Shown here: piece after piece, positions 23,452 to 34,707 of the stretch
How the letters are laid out: the number at the start of each line of letters is the position of its first letter
How positions within the stretch are numbered: position 1 is the first letter of the stretch
Assembly: GCA_016271365.2 (NCBI GenBank)
Contig: CM057452.1
Coordinates: 1,248,089,001-1,248,153,000 of the forward strand
Direction: 5' to 3'
Length of the DNA stretch: 64,000 bases
Source: Neoceratodus forsteri
Lineage: Eukaryota; Chordata; Ceratodontiformes; Ceratodontidae
Notes under the pieces: model-generated
What the model was told of the DNA's origin: nothing
The model's database searches: none
What the model saw: the letters and a program-made list of their open reading frames with translations, nothing else
Position numbers and translations under genes: made by a program

Positions 23452-24284
23452 CTAGAGATCTGCTAGAGCATGGTCCGGGTCTTCGTAGGCTTGCCAACTA
23501 CCGTCCAGGGAGACCACAAATTTCGCCGGGTAGACCATCTTGAACCTTATATCGGCGGCAATTAATTTTTTCACAATTGGGTGGTAAGCTGCTCTCCTCT
23601 TTCGGACTTCAAAAGGTAAATCTTGTGTGATTCTCAATTTGACATAGTTCCACTGTACAGAGTCCAGTTCTTTGATTTTTGTTACGACGTGTTGACGTTC
23701 GATATAACTTAGGAATTTAATGATGAGTGGTCTGGGAGGAGAGCTCGGTGGAGGCTTGGGCTTCAGCGATCTATGGGGTCTCTCGATATGATAGCACTGA
23801 TTTATCGGAGAGGGTCCAACAACTTTGTTTAGGAATTGCTGGACAAACTTAATGGTGTTGTTCCCTTCTTCAGTTTCCGGTAGCCCCAAAATGAGGACAT
23901 TATTCCTCCTGCTCCTTCCCTCAAGATCTTCTGTTTTAGCCTGTAGTTTCTGTATCTGCTGTTTTAGTTTAACAATCTCTGGTTCAGTTTTGTTTCTCCA
24001 ACTGTCCAGCGAAGTAACGTTGGTTCCAGATCCCCCACTTGCCTTGACAAGTCTGAGAAGTCCCTTCTGATGGATTTGATCTCGTTTGATATCTCCTGCA
24101 GTGTTTCTCTGAAAGGTACCATTTCTTGAAGAAAACGATCTTCAGTTAATAAGGCATTTGAAGTTGCAGGAGTTGTTTGTTTTGAAGAATGAGCTAAATT
24201 GGCATTCCTAGCCTTTTTAGGTGCCTTTTCAGGCGTTGTTGGTGGAGTGTGTTTCACACTGGCTGTCTTCATGTCAGCCTCCAT
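23452..24284 (-). pseudogene. L1 ORF1 (RNA-binding chaperone), frameshifted
   Basis: The N-terminal frame starts at an ATG at 24284 with a basic Thr/Pro/Lys-rich leader and then a heptad-like segment ('FRETLQEISNEIKSIRRDF'). A frameshift near 24040 moves reading to a second frame with 'IVKLKQQIQKLQAKTEDLEG' and 'RSRRNNVLILGLPETEEG', the coiled-coil to RRM junction typical of L1 ORF1p. The RRM and C-terminal domain follow, including 'HRSLKPKPPPSSPPRPLIIK' and 'FEVRKRRAAYHPIVKKL', ending at 23452. At about 277 codons it is slightly short for the family. In L1 biology this protein forms trimers that coat the element RNA. Confidence 0.88.
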
Positions 24285-24477
24285 CGTTGCTAATCGCTGG
24301 AAAATCTTTAAGTGCCCTAAAAATCAGCCCAAAGAAACTGGAAGTAATCAGAAAGCCTTTAGGGTCACTGTAGCTTAGAAAGGTATCAGTATTTCAGTAG
24401 AAAATAGCAATTTTAGTAGGTGGAGGACGGGAGCCCAGGAGAGAGCTGCTTTCAGTCACACTGCATCCATGCCCCCC
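24285..24477 (-). other. L1 5' leader
   Basis: About 190 bp between the G-rich 5' end and the ORF1 ATG. It is short for an L1 promoter and has no obvious TATA box. Confidence 0.6.
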
Positions 24478-24855
24478 GGCATTTAACAATGGGGAGTGAT
24501 TTATCTCCAACAGGAGTGGGCTCCCTGTCCAGCACATACAGAGGGCAGGGGTAACCAACAGGGGATTGCGTACCACTGAAGTTGGCAGTTTGGTGGCCAC
24601 TGTGCCGCCATGCTCATAATGTTGGCAAACACATCCAGGAAAGGTCCGCTGCATCTGATGAGCTTTGCTCGGATTGCAGCAGACCTTTTCTTAGATGTGC
24701 TCACCACATTATGTATGCATGATGTTGCACTGGCATGCAGGCTGATTGGGGAATGAGGGCGCACCTACTGATGTGTGCCCTGCATTCGCCCAACAGCGAC
24801 CATGCCTCCAAAGCTGCACTACCCCAAGATGTTGGCTGCGCATGCGCGCCAACTT
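24478..24855 (+). repeat. copy A, distal part: stem-loops, foldback and terminal hairpin
   Basis: The repeat resumes after the L1. Degenerate stem-loops lie near 24510-24590. The foldback at 24609-24721 has arms running inward to 'aaaggtccgctgca' and 'tgcagcagacctttt'. The terminal hairpin at 24831-24853 has arms GTTGGCTGCGC and GCGCGCCAAC-type around CATG. The colinear sequence in copy B is 33975-34276 on the minus strand. Confidence 0.75.
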
Positions 24856-27826
24856 AAAAATAAACGCAGATATGATGAATATGTCAAATACAATCTGGAA
24901 TGTGTAACAATTGTGTCTTTTTCTGACATGTGTCCTGTGTGAACAGTGGCTTTCAGATAATAAAACTCACTTTTACCATATACTGTACAATGCATGTTAC
25001 CACTTCCCAGTCAAACTATGAAATGAGTGACTAATTCTCATTCAGATTACTTTTGCTCCAATTGTTTTAAGGATGAATGAAGGAGCTAGGAGACCACTAA
25101 GCAAAATTAAAGTGTGCCCTTGTTCACGAGATCTCAATTGGAAAGTACCCTGTAGGTCAACTGTCGGCTCATGGTAACATATTCTGCATGTTTTCCATAC
25201 AGTGTGAGCCTTGTTCTTGTTCCTCACAAAGCACTTTTTGAAATGGCAAACAAGATGCCCTTTGTAAATTAAAGTTTGTGTACTGGATACAGTTAAATCA
25301 CTTTCCCAAACATTCAAAATCGCAGCATAGACCTTGCCTTTTGCAAAGTAGCTGTAAATTTAAACCCTACAGAGCAAACAAGTCTATTAAAAAGAATCCC
25401 AATACGTATGGAGACTACAAAGCAGGAGATGCCGCAAACACTAATGAAAATTCTCTTTTTCTAAGCATGCTGACAAAGTGGCAGAATTCCAGTTCTAATA
25501 AAACTTCTCTTGTCTTTCTTACAGCATCCATTCATTTCTGACATATCTTGTGCACAGGCCTCTAGCACATTTTTATTAAATTTGGCACCCTCCATGACAA
25601 AATGACCTAAAGGTGCTGAGAAAACAAACGAGAGGGTAATGTCCTGGCCTGGGTTGCTTGACTGTCTGTAGAGTCAGAAAGAAGGCCTGCCCTTGGTTTT
25701 CTTGGACAGCAGACTGTAAGTGGGAGGATCTCAGTTCTGAAGGTAAAGGGAGTGCTGTGAGCATGTGAAGGAAGCCAGACACCCCCCCCCCAATGTAGAT
25801 TCAATCTGCATCCTGACAAAGCAGAGATAAGGTGACCGGGGAACCAGCGGAGTTTTCCTGTAGAACTGCCTCTCACACAGTGTCTGTGTTAAAAGTGCTA
25901 CCCATCTGTATGCTATTTAAGAGGAGCCTCTAGGGAAAACTGGGAACCACGGGGCAGGGAAAGGAAGTGAAAGCATTTGATGAAGGACTTCTGTTAGACT
26001 TCCTTCAAGTGCCACATCTGGAAGCTGAAGACAGAGAGTGGGAGAGACAAAGTCAAGTGAGGCACTAAACCAAGGGGAGCCGACTGCTGAACTGGATAAA
26101 CAAGAACCAGGAGAATAGGAAGACTTTGTTGATGACAGTGAAATGGCACTGATTTCAACTTGGCATTGTATTTGTCATGTATTATTCCTTTCAAGACTCT
26201 TCTCTCTAGTCACGAGCTCAAGAAAAAGCAGTAGTTACTCTCCTTACCCCAAAGATGGATGGAGTAATTTGATGGTCAGCCCTCTCAACCCTGCTATCAA
26301 AGAACAACATTCTGTGGTCACTAGAAGCCTGACTGCATTAGTTGAGGTAATGCAAGAGTTATTGCAGTATGTGTGTAAAGACTGAACTGCTGCCTAGAAT
26401 TTTGTTAAGCGTAATGTATCTGGGTAGTATTAACGTTAAAAAAATGAGTTTTAAAGAGACAGTGTCCCTTAGGTATTATTAAAGGATTTTTAATGGATAA
26501 TCTGCACCATATACATATATGCTGCCATAACAGAAAAACTGTGGTAGAAAATTAGGATCAGAATAAACAGTTTAAGGTGGCTCAGATGACGGTTGAAATA
26601 AAATGATCTGCTCAGGGGAATCGTTCCAAGGGAATGTGATTCATGGCTTTAAAGTACTTCTCATCTAATACCCAGTCTACAGTCTATGGTATATAGCCAT
26701 TTGTTATGGTGAATTAAAAAAAACTTCCAATCCCTTTACTTTAATTTCAAGACTCAAACATGAAATCCATTTGTCAGTTTGCTTACACTTCTGTTTCAAA
26801 CATTTATGCCATATAAAAAAGACCACGTCACACTGACTGCATTGATTCTTCATACACTGGGGAGTCCTGTAAAAATAATTTTCCACAACTGTTTGGAAGA
26901 TCAGATGGTGATTTATATGTTCAGCTGTACAAAGCAGTTTAATAAAATAATCAACTATGTTTTTTTTTTTATTATTTTAAAATTCAGACATGTCAGGTCA
27001 CACTTTTAACAGTCTCCAAAAATACACAGCTTTAACCTTTGCTGTGCCACGGACTGATATATCAGTCCTGAACTCCTAGATATTCTAATTCGCTTGGCAG
27101 CCCAGGGATTAAAAATACTATTTAATAAACTGTCCAAAAATAAAGGTAAACTGCAAGAAATCAAGTTCTCAGGTTTTTTTCAATATTTGCAAAAGTATGA
27201 CTCAATGGTTAAAGAACTTAGACATGGTTTAGCAAAAGTTCTGGTAATTATTTATTTCATGTTTACTAATAGGAAAACTATTTCACATTTAATTTCTTGA
27301 AGCATACATACTGTATCACAGACAATGAGCAGACTGTTTGCTGTGTACCAGTATAAATCCAGTCTACTGTTTGTCCCAGAGCATAGTGCTGAGTAAAGGT
27401 GGCACCCAGTAATGATGGCCAAAGAAGTAAACAGAAACCATAGGTTAGTCAGCCAAGTTAATATTTTAGCAGTGTACAACATGCGTTATTTTTACCTAGC
27501 TACTGGTTCATCATTCCCTGACTACAGAGGCATATATTACTAAAACAAGATGCAGCTAGTTACCATAACCATTTTGATATGATCAGAAAAATACAGATTT
27601 TTTTCCTTAAAGTTGATGACCCTCATACCTGTTATTTTATTTTTTTTTTTTTTAAATGAAAAAAATGGAAGTTACTAGCCACAGATGTAAAAGAGATGAG
27701 TCTACTCTTGTGATGCTTGTAGCACATGTACCGGTTTTCTACAACTGATGTAAGGAAAAGAAAAACAATGTAATACATGCCAATACCTGTCAGGCCTGTA
27801 AAAGCTTCATGTAGTAGTGTAGTACA
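24856..27826. other. gene-free sequence
   Basis: About 3 kb with no recognised exon or element. Frames shorter than 92 codons on both strands show no domain. A poly-T run lies at 26959-26968 and another at 27640-27650. This may be unique sequence or very old repeats. Confidence 0.5.
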
Positions 27827-28021
27827 GGGAGGCAGTATAGCGCAGTGGTTTAAGGCTCTGAGCTGCAAATCTTGAGACCTGGGTTTGAATCCCACAGCCT
27901 CCACTTGAATACTGTGTGACCCTGAACAAGTTCCTTAACTTCCCTGTGCTCTCAGGTCATACCTGTAAACAAGCTTTCAGCTTAGTGTGCCACTCCTGGT
28001 TAAACAATTGAAAAAAAAAAA
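27827..28021 (+). mobile_element. tRNA-derived SINE with MIR-like core (copy 2, best preserved)
   Basis: Forward copy. The tRNA-like head starts 'ggaggcagtatagcgcagtg' (A box 'tagcgcagtggt') and has the B-box-like 'ggtttgaatcc'. The core is 'actgtgtgaccctgaacaag' and 'cttaacttccctgtgctct'. The tail 'agcttagtgtgccactcctg' plus 'gttaaac' is followed by an A run to about 28021. A possible short duplication GTACAG lies on both sides (27822-27827 and just after the A run). The core resembles MIR and other CORE-SINEs. Confidence 0.88.
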
Positions 28022-28770
28022 TAGGTACAGTATATAAAGGGTTGAAGACTATGATGCTACAAACAGGACTGTGTAACTGCCAAAGTACTCCAGTTTTGAA
28101 TGTTCCTCCATGTATTTCCATGGTGGAAGTAAATTCTGAATGATTTCTAGACTGGACAGATGTTTTGCAATGTAGGAGAACATGTTATTTAATTTTGCAG
28201 AAAAAAAAATAATGGTTGTCATGGAACCACACATCTTTTCTAACCTATTTAATTCCCATTAGTCATTTACAAACGTTCAAAGAACTGTGTGCTGTTCAAA
28301 AAACATAGTCTCCCTCTTTACATCTCAATTCAGAGTCACCCACTGTTCTTTGGCACTAATCTCCACAGTCCCACTCAGTGAAGTGACAGTAAATGTTTAC
28401 ATGGTAACTTTCCCTTGGAGATCTGCCCTGATGATAGACTTAGATCAACAAATTAGCATTGAGGCTTGATAACCACAGCTCTCTGAAGTGAAATACTTCA
28501 GTCACAGGAAGTCAAATTAGCATACTCTCAGATTTATTCAGGCACATAATTTTGTGGGTCCAAAATCAAAGCCAATGATAGACAGCATATTTTAAAATAT
28601 GCTAAACAGTACATTTTACAACTTGCTGCATGCACATAGAACAAAAATGCAGCTTTAAAAATAATTTAATCATAAATTTTAAGGCTCTTCATTTAAAGCA
28701 GGCCAAAAGTTCTAAATAAAAAGAAAAAAAGAATGGCAGGAGAATGGATGCTCACAGTAAACTGAACTGT
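28022..28770. other. gene-free spacer
   Basis: No recognised element or exon. Confidence 0.4.
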
Positions 28771-29073
28771 TTTATGTACTGAATAAATTGGGCACACACT
28801 ACCTTCAAAAACAGACACCTTATGCTACAAGATTCAAAGTGCAAAGGTGCAATACCTCATTTCAGTGACTCTAGCAAAACCCAGGCATGCTGCCTGATGC
28901 ATTTTGGATCACCTGATCCTTTGGATCAGGTGATCCAAAACATGTCCAGGAGCTTGCCTACTTTTGTTAGAGTCATTGAAATAAAGCACTGCACTCATGT
29001 ATTTTAAATCTTATAATGTGTGCCATCCATTTTTGGAGGTAGTGTGTGCCAGATTTGTTACGTACATACAAAA
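28771..29073. mobile_element. ~300-bp palindromic (foldback) element
   Basis: The whole segment is an imperfect inverted repeat centred at 28920. The innermost arms are perfect over 18 bp (TTTTGGATCACCTGATCC and its complement around TTT). Outward, 'gactctagcaaaac' pairs with 'ttttgttagagtc', 'ggcacacactacct' (28791) with 'aggtagtgtgtgcc' (29037-29050), and 'ttttatgtac' with 'gtacatacaaaa'. Overall arm identity is about 75-80%. Size and shape fit a MITE. I see no convincing target duplication. Confidence 0.75.
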
Positions 29074-29860
29074 GTTTTAAATGTATCAGGCATTAATTAC
29101 TGAAGAATCATATTTGTCTGCAACATGTGCAGAATGCAGCTGCTCAAGATACTGTTCTGAGTTTAGGTTTATAAACTGCATATCAAAGCCTTATGGAATG
29201 TAAAACTTTTGTCAGCAGAATTCAGGCAGAATGGCAATTCCATTTCTAATATGCTTATAGGAGTCTTTTTGATTAATTCTGCAGAATTCCAAAATTGTTT
29301 TAATTTAAACTCTGGCTAAGTTGTCTGCAGCCTGCTGAAAATGAATGTGTGGTCTGTGTAAGCCGTAGAGCACTGATACGCAGTTTAGTTAACCCTGAAT
29401 TACTGATCCTAGGTTTCACTAAAAATTCATGAACCATTTATGGGATATTTTGGAATTGCACTCCATCAGAATATTGCAGAATTAGGCAGGATTTCCAGAT
29501 TTCTGTGGAATTCCATTAGAGGCAGAATACAAAACATTCTGCACAGCTCCACTGCATATGTTAAAGGTCAGCATCAGAAATGGTATGGCTCCGGTAATAA
29601 ATGACAATTGCCAACCTATATTTTTAAGTACGTTGAGTCTGTTTAAATAAATAAATAATATCACAAAAAGAATATGTTAGTCACAGTGGGGAGACACTCA
29701 GGATACAGAGACTTCAAAAGAATGTGAGGGGCTATGCTGCCTATGCCAGACTGAAATAAGTATTCTTCTTCAACCTCTAGAACCTGAGAGAAGTTGCCCA
29801 AATATTGACTTTGTACAGTCCAGGGTCTGTTCTTGTACTATGACCTTTCTCATGATGGTG
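29074..29860. other. gene-free spacer
   Basis: No recognised element or exon. Confidence 0.4.
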
Positions 29861-29867
29861 TTTGTTT

Positions 29868-30800
29868 ATTATTTAAAAGTTGGTGACAGGGAAAGGCACA
29901 CTGAGCCAGGGCTCATTTCCAGGTGTGACCTGGGGGAGGGTATGTAATGAGTAACAAATTGCAAAACAAAGAATAAGCAGCATTACAGTACAGGTTATTG
30001 GATACATACAGAGGCATCCGTGATTGTGCTAGTGTAATAAAGTAACAGCTTTTATAGAGCAGTGACCTGTGTACAAATGTGTGTGAGGTAAAGTGCATAG
30101 TGCAAGTTGGGGTATGGGTAAGGTAAAAGACTTCAGTCTTGTGGCAGAGCATGAGAGGGTTGAGAGAAAGGATATGGAGTTAAGGAGATGAGAGACAAGT
30201 ACAAGAGGGTGCAAGAAGTTGACTTAGGTGGTGTCTAAAGGCAGGGAGAGAAGGGGAGAGATGTGGGGGAGGTGGGCAGATTCCAGAGGATGGGGAGGCA
30301 GACAGAGAAAGCTGCTTAGCCAGCAGAAGCGCAAGAGGGGAATGGAGAAAGTGTGGGAATCCCTGGAGAGAAGCAAGTAGGAAAAGTAGGGAGCGGGAGA
30401 GATCAGGGGAAAAAAGGTAGGATGAAAGGGACTTAAATCAATATGTGGCGATCAAGGCAGCATAGTGGGCCTAGCAATGTGATAACAAGGGGAAGGTAGA
30501 GAGGGAAGAATAGGGGGAGCAGTGATGGGTATAAAGGGGAAAGTTGGTAGCAAAATGGCAGAAGGCATTGCACAGGGTATTCTGTCTGGCATGGGAGGAG
30601 GAATGGGTGACACCATAGACTATGTCAGCATAATCAAAGACTGAGAGAACCATTTTGGTTATTAGTTCCCTGCAGACCTGAAAGGAGAGGCAGTTTGTAT
30701 TGCAGTGCAGAGCACCTAGTTTGCGATAGAGTTTGGCATGGTGTTGTGTCTTGTCTATGTGGACAGAGAAATCAAGTTTACTGTCAAGCCACTCCAATGT
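29868..30800 (-). mobile_element. L2-like LINE 3' fragment
   Basis: The minus-strand frame from 30797 reads 'WLDSKLDFSVHIDKTQHHAK' then 'KLYRKLGALHCNTNCLSF' and 'LVLSVFDYADIVYG'-like sequence, the post-RT region of L2/jockey-group LINEs. A degraded C-terminal region follows to about 30200. The end near 29870-29935 has a tail matching that of the SINE and of the 37.4-kb LINE ('cacctggaaatgagccctgg', 'gctcagtgtgcctttccctg'). Confidence 0.65.
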
Positions 30801-30950
30801 ACTTGAGACCAGGGGCCACTTTCAAGGAGCTGCCATCAAAAGCAGGGGGATGAATGCCTGCTCAGTTTCTGTACCTGTACTGAAAGTCATATTAGAAAGG
30901 GCTATGGACATCATAACATAACTGATTTTTTCCCCACAATGTATAATGTC

Positions 30951-31161
30951 TTTTTTTTTTTAGTTGTTTAACCAGGAGTAGCACACTAAGCTGAAAGCTT
31001 TTTTACTGGTGCGACCTGGGAGCACAGGGAAGTTAAGTGACTTGCTCAGGGTTACACAGTATGTAAGTGGAAGCTGTGGGATTCAAACCCAGGTCTGGTC
31101 TGCTGGATGTCACCAGATTTGCAGCTCAGAGCCTTAAACCACTGTGCTATACTGCCTCCCT
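30951..31161 (-). mobile_element. tRNA-derived SINE with MIR-like core (copy 3)
   Basis: Reverse copy with its A tail as a T run at 30951-30961. The tail phrase is 'agcttagtgtgctactcctg', the core is 'actgtgtaaccctgagcaag' and the head ends 'ggaggcagtatagcacagtg'. It has an extra 'ctggtgacatccagcagacc' between head and core that copies 1 and 2 lack. Confidence 0.85.
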
Positions 31162-31940
31162 AATATAGCTGTATATCATATTCAGTAGACATTTGCTTTC
31201 AGTATTTGTGTATTTTGTGGGACAGAGTACATGTTGCCTTTCTACTGCTGCTTTGTGATCCTCATGGCCAGATGAGAACTTGTTCTCTTCTACCCAGTTA
31301 AAGTAATAACTGAATTGTTCTTTGGAAGCATAGGATGCAGGATTTCTGAGCTGCAACTAACTGCTCTGTAATAGGGAGGAGATCTCCTGTGAGTGAGGCA
31401 TAATGCAAATCATTGATACACACAATAGAACAAGTCTTGCCATATACTCCTTTGCAGCCTGAGCCCCTCAGTGGCTTAATGAATTACCAGTATCGCCAAC
31501 AGCACCTACTAAACTTGGTCACTTCAAATGGGAGTTATTGAAGGCACTCCTACCATGCACCAGCTGTGGCTGCCTCAACCAAAAAAAACACTCCAGACAC
31601 TCGCACATAGCACCAGCACCACTGCCCACCCCATCAAAGTACCCTCTTGCCCACTCACTTGTGTTCATAATATGGCTTTTACATTCTGTTGCTCCATGTG
31701 TTCCATTTTGTACTAAAAGTTCTATCCCTCAGACAATGCCCCACAAGGCTGCTGCTTTCAGTACTGCACTGTTTAACTGTTAGTTTCTTTGCTCCATGAT
31801 GTGAACCATTGAAGTATGAACCCTGAATGACAGATTCATAGAAGTAACCATCAGGTAAGGGACATGTGGCCCACCTTGTCAGCCCATGGGAACCCCCCAG
31901 TGTGCTATCTACTGGGGGGGTCACCAACCCTACCCCTCCC
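31162..31940. other. gene-free spacer
   Basis: No recognised exon or element. Confidence 0.4.
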
Positions 31941-31949
31941 CACTCAAGT

Positions 31950-32240
31950 ATACCCATGTGCTTGTACCATGTATGCTTGAACTGCGTGACTGCAGTCACC
32001 CCCCACTTCTTCTGGCAAACTATTCCAGTCATTCACCACCCTCTCAGTGAAGAAGAACTTTCTCATGTTGCCCCTGACCGTGCCGCTTAACAATTTCATG
32101 CAATGCCCGCTGGTGTTAGTAGCTCCCTCAATTGAAATAGCATGTCTCCCTGAGCCTTGTTGATCCCCCTTTAAGTAATGTTGTAAACCTTTCTGCTGCA
32201 ACTGACAAGGAACCTTTGTAAATGTGTGTTTTCTCAAAGG
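31950..32240 (-). mobile_element. CR1 LINE 3' fragment
   Basis: The minus-strand frame contains 'GNMRKFFFTERVVNDWNSLP' followed by 'EEVGG', the conserved end of the CR1 reverse transcriptase. The same block is in CR1 copies 1 and 3 ('RKFFFTERVLDAWNSLP', 'RKYFTEGVVDSWNSFPEEVV'). Only about 90 codons are preserved and no 3' tail is visible. Confidence 0.75.
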
Positions 32241-32800
32241 TGTACATCCAAGTGAATGAATAAATAAATAAATGTTAGCTGGCACTATCATGGACAACAC
32301 TCCCTCATGGTGAGTGCTCACAGCTGAACCACTGTATAACATCGTACCATGCATTTTACACATGTTGAGATGGTGATGCAACAAAGTAGCACTGCATCTG
32401 TGGCATCACCCTCCCATAACTACTACAAGAACACTATGGTGTGCAGTGGTACTGCACCACCCCTGAGCAGAATATCTGCATTACCCCACTAGACCCATAT
32501 GTTCTTTGTCCCACAAACTGCACACTCAGATGACGTGGGCTACTGTGAAGCATGAGGATGCAATCAAACACATAACACAGCACACATGCAGGTCTAATTT
32601 GAAGTGCAATGGCTCATTCTCACACACTGGCCCAATCTGCAGCACTCAAGTACTGTGAGTTAGGCCAGTGTGTTCCTGCATGCATTTGAATAAATTGAAC
32701 TTTGCACTTTGAATTATACCTGAGTGTGCGCTGTTTTCTGTGTTTGACTGTTAGTTCCCTAATAACCAGAACTCCAGTCATTCCTTGATTACCAGATGCA
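32241..32800. other. gene-free spacer
   Basis: Contains a short AATA microsatellite at about 32257-32273. No gene seen. Confidence 0.4.
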
Positions 32801-32881
32801 GATCCCCATATCTCCCAATGCCAGTCCCCTTCTTCCTGCTCCCAAACTGCTTATCTGGTCCAGCTCACACTCCGCCCAAAG

Positions 32882-33300
32882 CTGACATTAGGGTGCTTAA
32901 TCCCCATGTCGGCATGTCTCCCCCCTCCCCCCCCATTAATGTGGCACACTGGGAACCCACCCCAGTTTGTCAGACTAATTATATTTCTGACACCAGGATG
33001 CCTATTCCCAGTGTTGGATGACTCCCCCCCAGCCCGAACATATCTTTTGCTGACAATGGAGTGCCCCATCCACATGTCAGCATGTCCCCACACCCCCACT
33101 ATTGTGTCACACTGGGAGCCCACCCCAGTGTGCCAAATTAATTCTTTATCTTTTTCCAACACTAGGATGCCCACTCCTAGAGAGGGATGCACCCCCATGC
33201 CCCCTTTTTCTTTCTAGCCAACCTTAGGATACCCAATCCCAGGGTCAACTTTGACCCCTCCACACTAGTCTGGCACACTGGGAGCCGACCCCAGTGTTCC
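32882..33300 (-). repeat. GC-rich stem-loop array, copy B'
   Basis: About eight units: 32882-32911, 32943-32972, 32987-33017, 33050-33080, 33106-33133, 33157-33187, 33218-33247 and 33273-33300. Example arms: CTGACAC.AGG / CCCAGTGTTGG; GCTGACA.TGGA / CCACATGTCAGC; CACACTGGG / CCCAGTGTG. The loops alternate between 'tgccca' and 'agccca' types. Confidence 0.7.
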
Positions 33301-33370
33301 AACATTTATTTTTCATACTATTTCACTTGTAAAAAAGGAAACAATCCCCTGAGGTTTTTTTTTTTTAAAC

Positions 33371-33474
33371 CTAAAGAAAAAGAAAACGGTCCCTCGTCAT
33401 CCTCGATGCCCCTCCCCCAATCCAACCCTCCGTCTGTGTGCCCCACCTCCCCACACCCCTTCACCCATACTTAC
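33371..33474 (-). other. candidate mini-intron in copy B'
   Basis: On the minus strand the donor-like 'CCAGAG|GTAAGTATGG' and the acceptor-like 'ttttctttttctttag|g' bound 104 bp. Confidence 0.45.
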
Positions 33475-34244
33475 CTCTGGACTTCTAGCTCTACAATCTT
33501 CTGTGGACCGGGAACACATCTGCACTCTTCAACAGCCGACCGCAAACTGAAGAAAATCACAGTAAACCATATAATGGCAATCAATGGGGGGTTTCAACTT
33601 AGGTTGATATCTCAGCCATTTTTGGGAGTTGTGGTCCCAAATTTTCAACATTGGGTTCTTGCAACCCCATCTCATGAACACTGCCACTGCTCTTTTGTTT
33701 CTCAATCCCAAAGCATGAATTCGTGGTTGCTGTGCGAATCACCTTTTGAGACTGATTAGCGAAGCGACAGTGCCACTGTTCTTGAGGTGGGGTCCCAAAA
33801 AGCCCTTGTTGCAAGTTTGGTGAAAAAACTCCCAAAAATGACTGCGTTTCGAGCATGGGTTGTGTAGTTTGTATGCAGGCTCATAACTTCACCAATGTTT
33901 TATATTTTCACTCCAAGTTTGCAACATTGCCATTTTTTCACACCTCTTTATGAACAGTACAGCTGTCATTTTTATGTTGGCGCGCTTGCACAGCCAACAT
34001 CTTGGGACAGTGGGGTTTTGGAGGCGTGGTCGTTGTTGGGAAAATGCAGGGCACGCATCAGTAGGTGTGTCCCTCATTCCCCAATCAGCCTGCATGCCGG
34101 CACCACAACATGCATACATAATGTGGCGAGCACATCTGAGAAAAGGTCCACTGCAATCTAAGCAAAGCTCGTCACATGCAGCAGACCTTTTCTTTATGTG
34201 CTCACTGATATTATGCATATGGCGGCACACCGGCTGCCGAACTG

Positions 34245-34543
34245 CTGACTTCGGGGGTGCCCAATCACCCTGTCAGTTGACCCTGCCCCCTATGAATGTG
34301 CCGATGGGGAGCCCACTCCCCATTGGCATAAAGAACCCCCCCAATTGTTTAATGCCAAGGGGAGTGCCCAATCCCCCTCAGCTATGCACCCCTCCACCCT
34401 TGTTTGTGTGCCAACGGGGGTGCCAAATCCCCGTCTGCATAAATCCCCCCTTCTGTTGTTTGCCGACGAGGGTGCCCAATCCAGCTACAGACACCCCCCC
34501 TCAAACAGTTAGATGGCACACTGGGAGCCCACCCCAGCGTGCC
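34245..34543 (-). repeat. GC-rich stem-loop array, copy B
   Basis: About six units: 34245-34276, 34300-34327 (GCCGATGGGG / CCCCATTGGC, one G-T pair), 34354-34382, 34410-34438, 34462-34490 and 34515-34543 (GGCACACTGGG / CCCAGCGTGCC). The unit at 34354-34382 is the intact counterpart of the site where the L1 inserted in copy A. Confidence 0.75.
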
Positions 34544-34599
34544 AAAACCCCTGCAAAAAAAAAAAAACTGTCCCGCAATGTTTTTTTTTCTTTCTTTAC

Positions 34600-34707
34600 C
34601 TGTAAAACGAAAATGGTCCCTAGTAGTCTCCATGTCCCCCTTCCCCCACCTGCACCCACCCTCTGTGCACCCTGCCTCCCCACACTCCACCCTCACCCCA
34701 TACTTAC
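34600..34707 (-). other. candidate mini-intron in copy B
   Basis: The minus-strand donor-like 'GCAA|GTAAGTATGG' and the acceptor-like 'ttttcgttttacag|g' bound 108 bp. Confidence 0.45.

Larger units (their letters stand above)
18204..24477 (-). mobile_element. L1-type LINE, essentially full length (6.27 kb)
   Basis: The 5' end is at 24477 and starts with a run of G (GGGGGGCATGG on the minus strand). The 3' end is at 18204 with a short A tail (TTTTTTT on the plus strand). It is flanked by the target duplication GGCATTTA (18196-18203 and 24478-24485). Joining the flanks gives the uninterrupted sequence found in family copy B near 34340-34360, so both ends are firm. Order on the minus strand: about 190-bp leader, ORF1, a 1.17-kb GC-rich spacer, ORF2 and a 0.3-kb 3' region. 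ORF1 and ORF2 each carry frameshifts, so it is inactive, but decay is modest. Confidence 0.92.
16338..24855 (+). repeat. 2.25-kb hairpin-ended repeat family, copy A (split by L1)
   Basis: The copy begins with CAAGCATTTGTCAATGC at 16338 and ends in a terminal hairpin at 24831-24853. Without the L1 at 18204-24477 and one target duplication its length is about 2.24 kb, close to the 2.27 kb of copy B. Modules in order: foldback units of about 300 bp to 17760; a conserved exon-like segment and splice-site pair to 17966; GC-rich stem-loops from 18013; a 110-bp foldback at 24609-24721; the hairpin. It has no coding capacity: short frames on both strands are unrelated between copies. The left flank ends 'tataaa' and the right flank starts 'ttaaaaata', so any target duplication is A-rich and ambiguous. 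The transposon class is unknown to me. Confidence 0.8.

Noticed and set aside
16338..24855. Helitron assignment for the 2.25-kb family
   Set aside because: A hairpin near one end is suggestive, but the other end does not start TC, no CTRR follows the hairpin, and insertion between A and T is not supported. Left unclassified.
27827..27902. tRNA gene call at the SINE head
   Set aside because: A- and B-box-like motifs are present but no cloverleaf can be completed, and the segment is followed by the SINE core and tail.
32882..34543. CRISPR-like regular repeats
   Set aside because: The stem-loop arrays vary in arms and spacing, lie in a vertebrate-type transposon landscape, and there are no cas genes. 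The minisatellite at 58.8 kb has no spacers.
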